Positions 62,271 through 64,000 of a DNA stretch of 64,000 bases are shown in pieces (position 1 is the stretch's first letter; the number at the start of each line of letters is the position of its first letter). Source of the DNA: Helopsaltes ochotensis (lineage: Eukaryota; Chordata; Aves; Passeriformes; Locustellidae); NCBI GenBank assembly GCA_013400155.1, contig VXBM01000024.1, positions 507,200 through 571,199 on the forward strand, in the 5' to 3' direction. The notes beneath the pieces were generated by a model. That model worked only from the letters and a program-made list of their open reading frames with translations, was not told the origin of the DNA and made no database searches. The position numbers and the translations under genes are program-made.

Positions 62271-64000
62271 CAAGGGAGAAGGACTCATTGCACAGTCAGG
62301 AGCACACCAAGACCACCATCAGAGATTAAAAAAGGCTTGGGGCTGTGTATGTTTAAACAATAGGGACAATCTTTAATCTTTCCCTGTTCGATGTAATTCA
62401 TTCAAACACATCTGACCTCATTTAAATATAATTAAAAATCTTTATATGCTAGTTGTAGGTATAGTTTCTATTATGACAACTTTTTCCACAGTTTGATCCT
62501 TTCCACGGTGTCTATTGTCCATCCAGACCATCTGCCATTTTACTTAGCATTCCAATAAATGGCTATCCTTACACAGGATTTACCTTTCTACAAGTGAAAA
62601 CGGTTCCAAATGGTGTTAAACTTTCCTAAGTGGCAGACATGAAGACAAAGCTGCTGTGGTGGAAAAAATCTTTTCACAATTGCTGTATACAAAAATAAAG
62701 GGGTTTCTGCTTCAATTCCAATAACCATGGTATTTCCATGAGAAATACAGCTGGATATGCAGGGCAGCACATGTTTTCTGTTTGGCAGCTATAACACAAC
62801 CCAACAGGCTGCTAGTTATAGACCAACACCTATTTTTCAGATGTGACACAGAACCTGTTCTCATTTCTGCACAAGGTCTTTTACAGAATGTGAACATGCT
62901 ATTGGAAGACGTCTTCCCCTATGCCTTCAAAAATCTGATTTAATTACTGTAATCCAATTCAAATTATAGAGGAAGGGCGAGGGAGTTTGTCCTATACACA
63001 CTTGCAGTGTCTTTCATTCCTTGATCCCAGTTTTTTCATGGTTTTCCAGACAGCCTGGGAAAACTCCCTTGCAATTCGGTGATCCAAATGAATTAGCTTC
63101 AAACGCAAATGATTCCTCTAGTCTTTGCAGAAGTCCCCATTCATCATTCAGGAAAACAGGGTTCAACACTAAAAGTAGTGGTGCTACCACAGCAGAAACC
63201 AGGCTACTTTGGGTTTGTGGCTTCCTATGACTTTTGAAATTACCTGGAATGTCTATCATCTAGCTGACAGTATCACTGCCACGCACCAGACATCAGTGCC
63301 AGATGTACAAGTTAAGTCGGAATCAAGCTCTAGTGGGAGGGCATTTCCCCTGGGGGAAGGCAGAATGTCTAGAAAAAAAGGTTGTAAGGAATTCAGCAGG
63401 GAGGCACATAAGTCAGCCTCCTGGCATTTATGTGTTATCATTTGCTTGACTCCAATGCTTAAATTTCTGTCAGTCACTGGTTTTAAAGAGGCTGAGTTTA
63501 AAATGCCAACCACCGCTGAAGTCACAGGCCAGCCATCAGACCACACTGACACCAAACCTGCTAGAGAGGAGACAGCATGGAAGAACTACACCCATATGGC
63601 CATTTCTGCTCAGGACTTGAGCTAACGCCCAGCTCTTACTAATTCTTGTCACTAATGGTAGCTGTGTCTTCATAGGAAAAATTCTACCCATTTATTTTGG
63701 TCTCATTACATATTACACTAAACTAAAAGACACTTTGGCTTAAGTAGATCAAAAAAGGAAAATTTGCTTTGGAAAATAAACTTTTCTCAAAAATTCGGCT
63801 CATCCCAATTTCAACATAACACACACTCCTAACCCCTCTACAAGCTTTAGGCTTGTTAGAAGATTGGGGATTTTTCAAACACCATTTCCTTCTTCTCTCT
63901 GACTGTTTCAGAAGCAAAGTTGACATGAGTTACCAGTGAGCAAGCTCAGGAAGAAATCAGATTTGAGCACTTCCTACCCAGAAGAATGGAGAAACTAAAG
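62271..64000. other. Unique sequence to the window end, no gene recognised
   Basis: A 138-codon plus frame (63209-63625) is opposed by a 99-codon minus frame (63256-63555). Neither has a domain or a hydrophobic pattern of note. No transposon or splice-bounded exon was recognised. Confidence 0.55.

Noticed and set aside
63209..63625. 138-codon plus frame
   Set aside because: A 99-codon antisense frame covers the same bases, there is no domain, and length is within chance for 64 kb.
1..64000. Endogenous retrovirus or LTR pair
   Set aside because: No gag, pol or env-like frame, primer-binding site with polypurine tract, or paired long direct repeats could be seen by eye. A solitary, strongly decayed LTR cannot be excluded without a search.
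1..64000. Prokaryotic features such as operons, insertion sequences or CRISPR arrays
   Set aside because: The CR1 content, lack of long frames and base composition show vertebrate nuclear DNA. The only short tandem arrays are ordinary micro- and minisatellites without spacers.

Overview
This is vertebrate nuclear DNA, most likely from a bird. The main evidence is a set of CR1 LINE fragments. Six are recognisable, and four of them keep the typical avian CR1 3' end: a stretch ending in sequence like 'ttctatgattc', or its reverse complement starting 'atcacagaat'. Repeat density is low, there is no Alu/L1/B1-type load, and the sequence is AT-rich and poor in CpG. CR1 is also found in crocodiles and turtles, so 'bird' is an inference from CR1 type plus low repeat density. 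No species can be named. Operons, ribosome binding sites and CRISPR arrays are not expected here and none is seen.

I find no protein-coding gene, no rRNA or tRNA, no CpG-island promoter and no endogenous retrovirus. Every open reading frame is short (longest 155 codons), has no recognisable domain, and usually overlaps equally long frames on the other strand. The only frames that decode to a known protein are decayed CR1 reverse-transcriptase pieces at 10935-11240 (minus) and 61418-62150 (plus). The window is best read as intergenic or deep intronic sequence of a gene-poor region.

Layout. 1-8437: unique sequence with an ATTT/ATTG microsatellite (4052-4084) and a paired A13/T13 hairpin (7458-7505). 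8438-8842: CR1 3' fragment, plus. 10582-11240: CR1, minus, with reverse transcriptase joined directly to the 3' tail. 13027-13083: 17-bp tandem triplet. 16804-17008: ancient MIR-like SINE. 17009-26007: unique sequence with small duplications, palindromes, a second weak MIR-like element and one exon-like interval (25911-26007). 26008-34017: unique, with a 33-bp duplication. 34018-34098: uninterrupted 81-base A tract. 34099-44005: unique sequence with CR1 fragments at 37488-37728, 40784-40875 and 41495-41602. 44006-44242: a cleaner CR1 3' end. 50095-50250: 8-bp purine minisatellite with ordered variant blocks. 60865-61045: third MIR-like element. 61418-62270: longest CR1 copy, lacking the catalytic core of the reverse transcriptase. 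The rest is unique sequence.

No new biological system was found. The observations most worth checking are the repeated joining of CR1 reverse-transcriptase sequence to CR1 3' tails with the middle missing, the block-ordered purine minisatellite, the pure A81 tract, and the old MIR-like elements that may be conserved. A few exon-like intervals are offered as weak candidates for noncoding transcripts.
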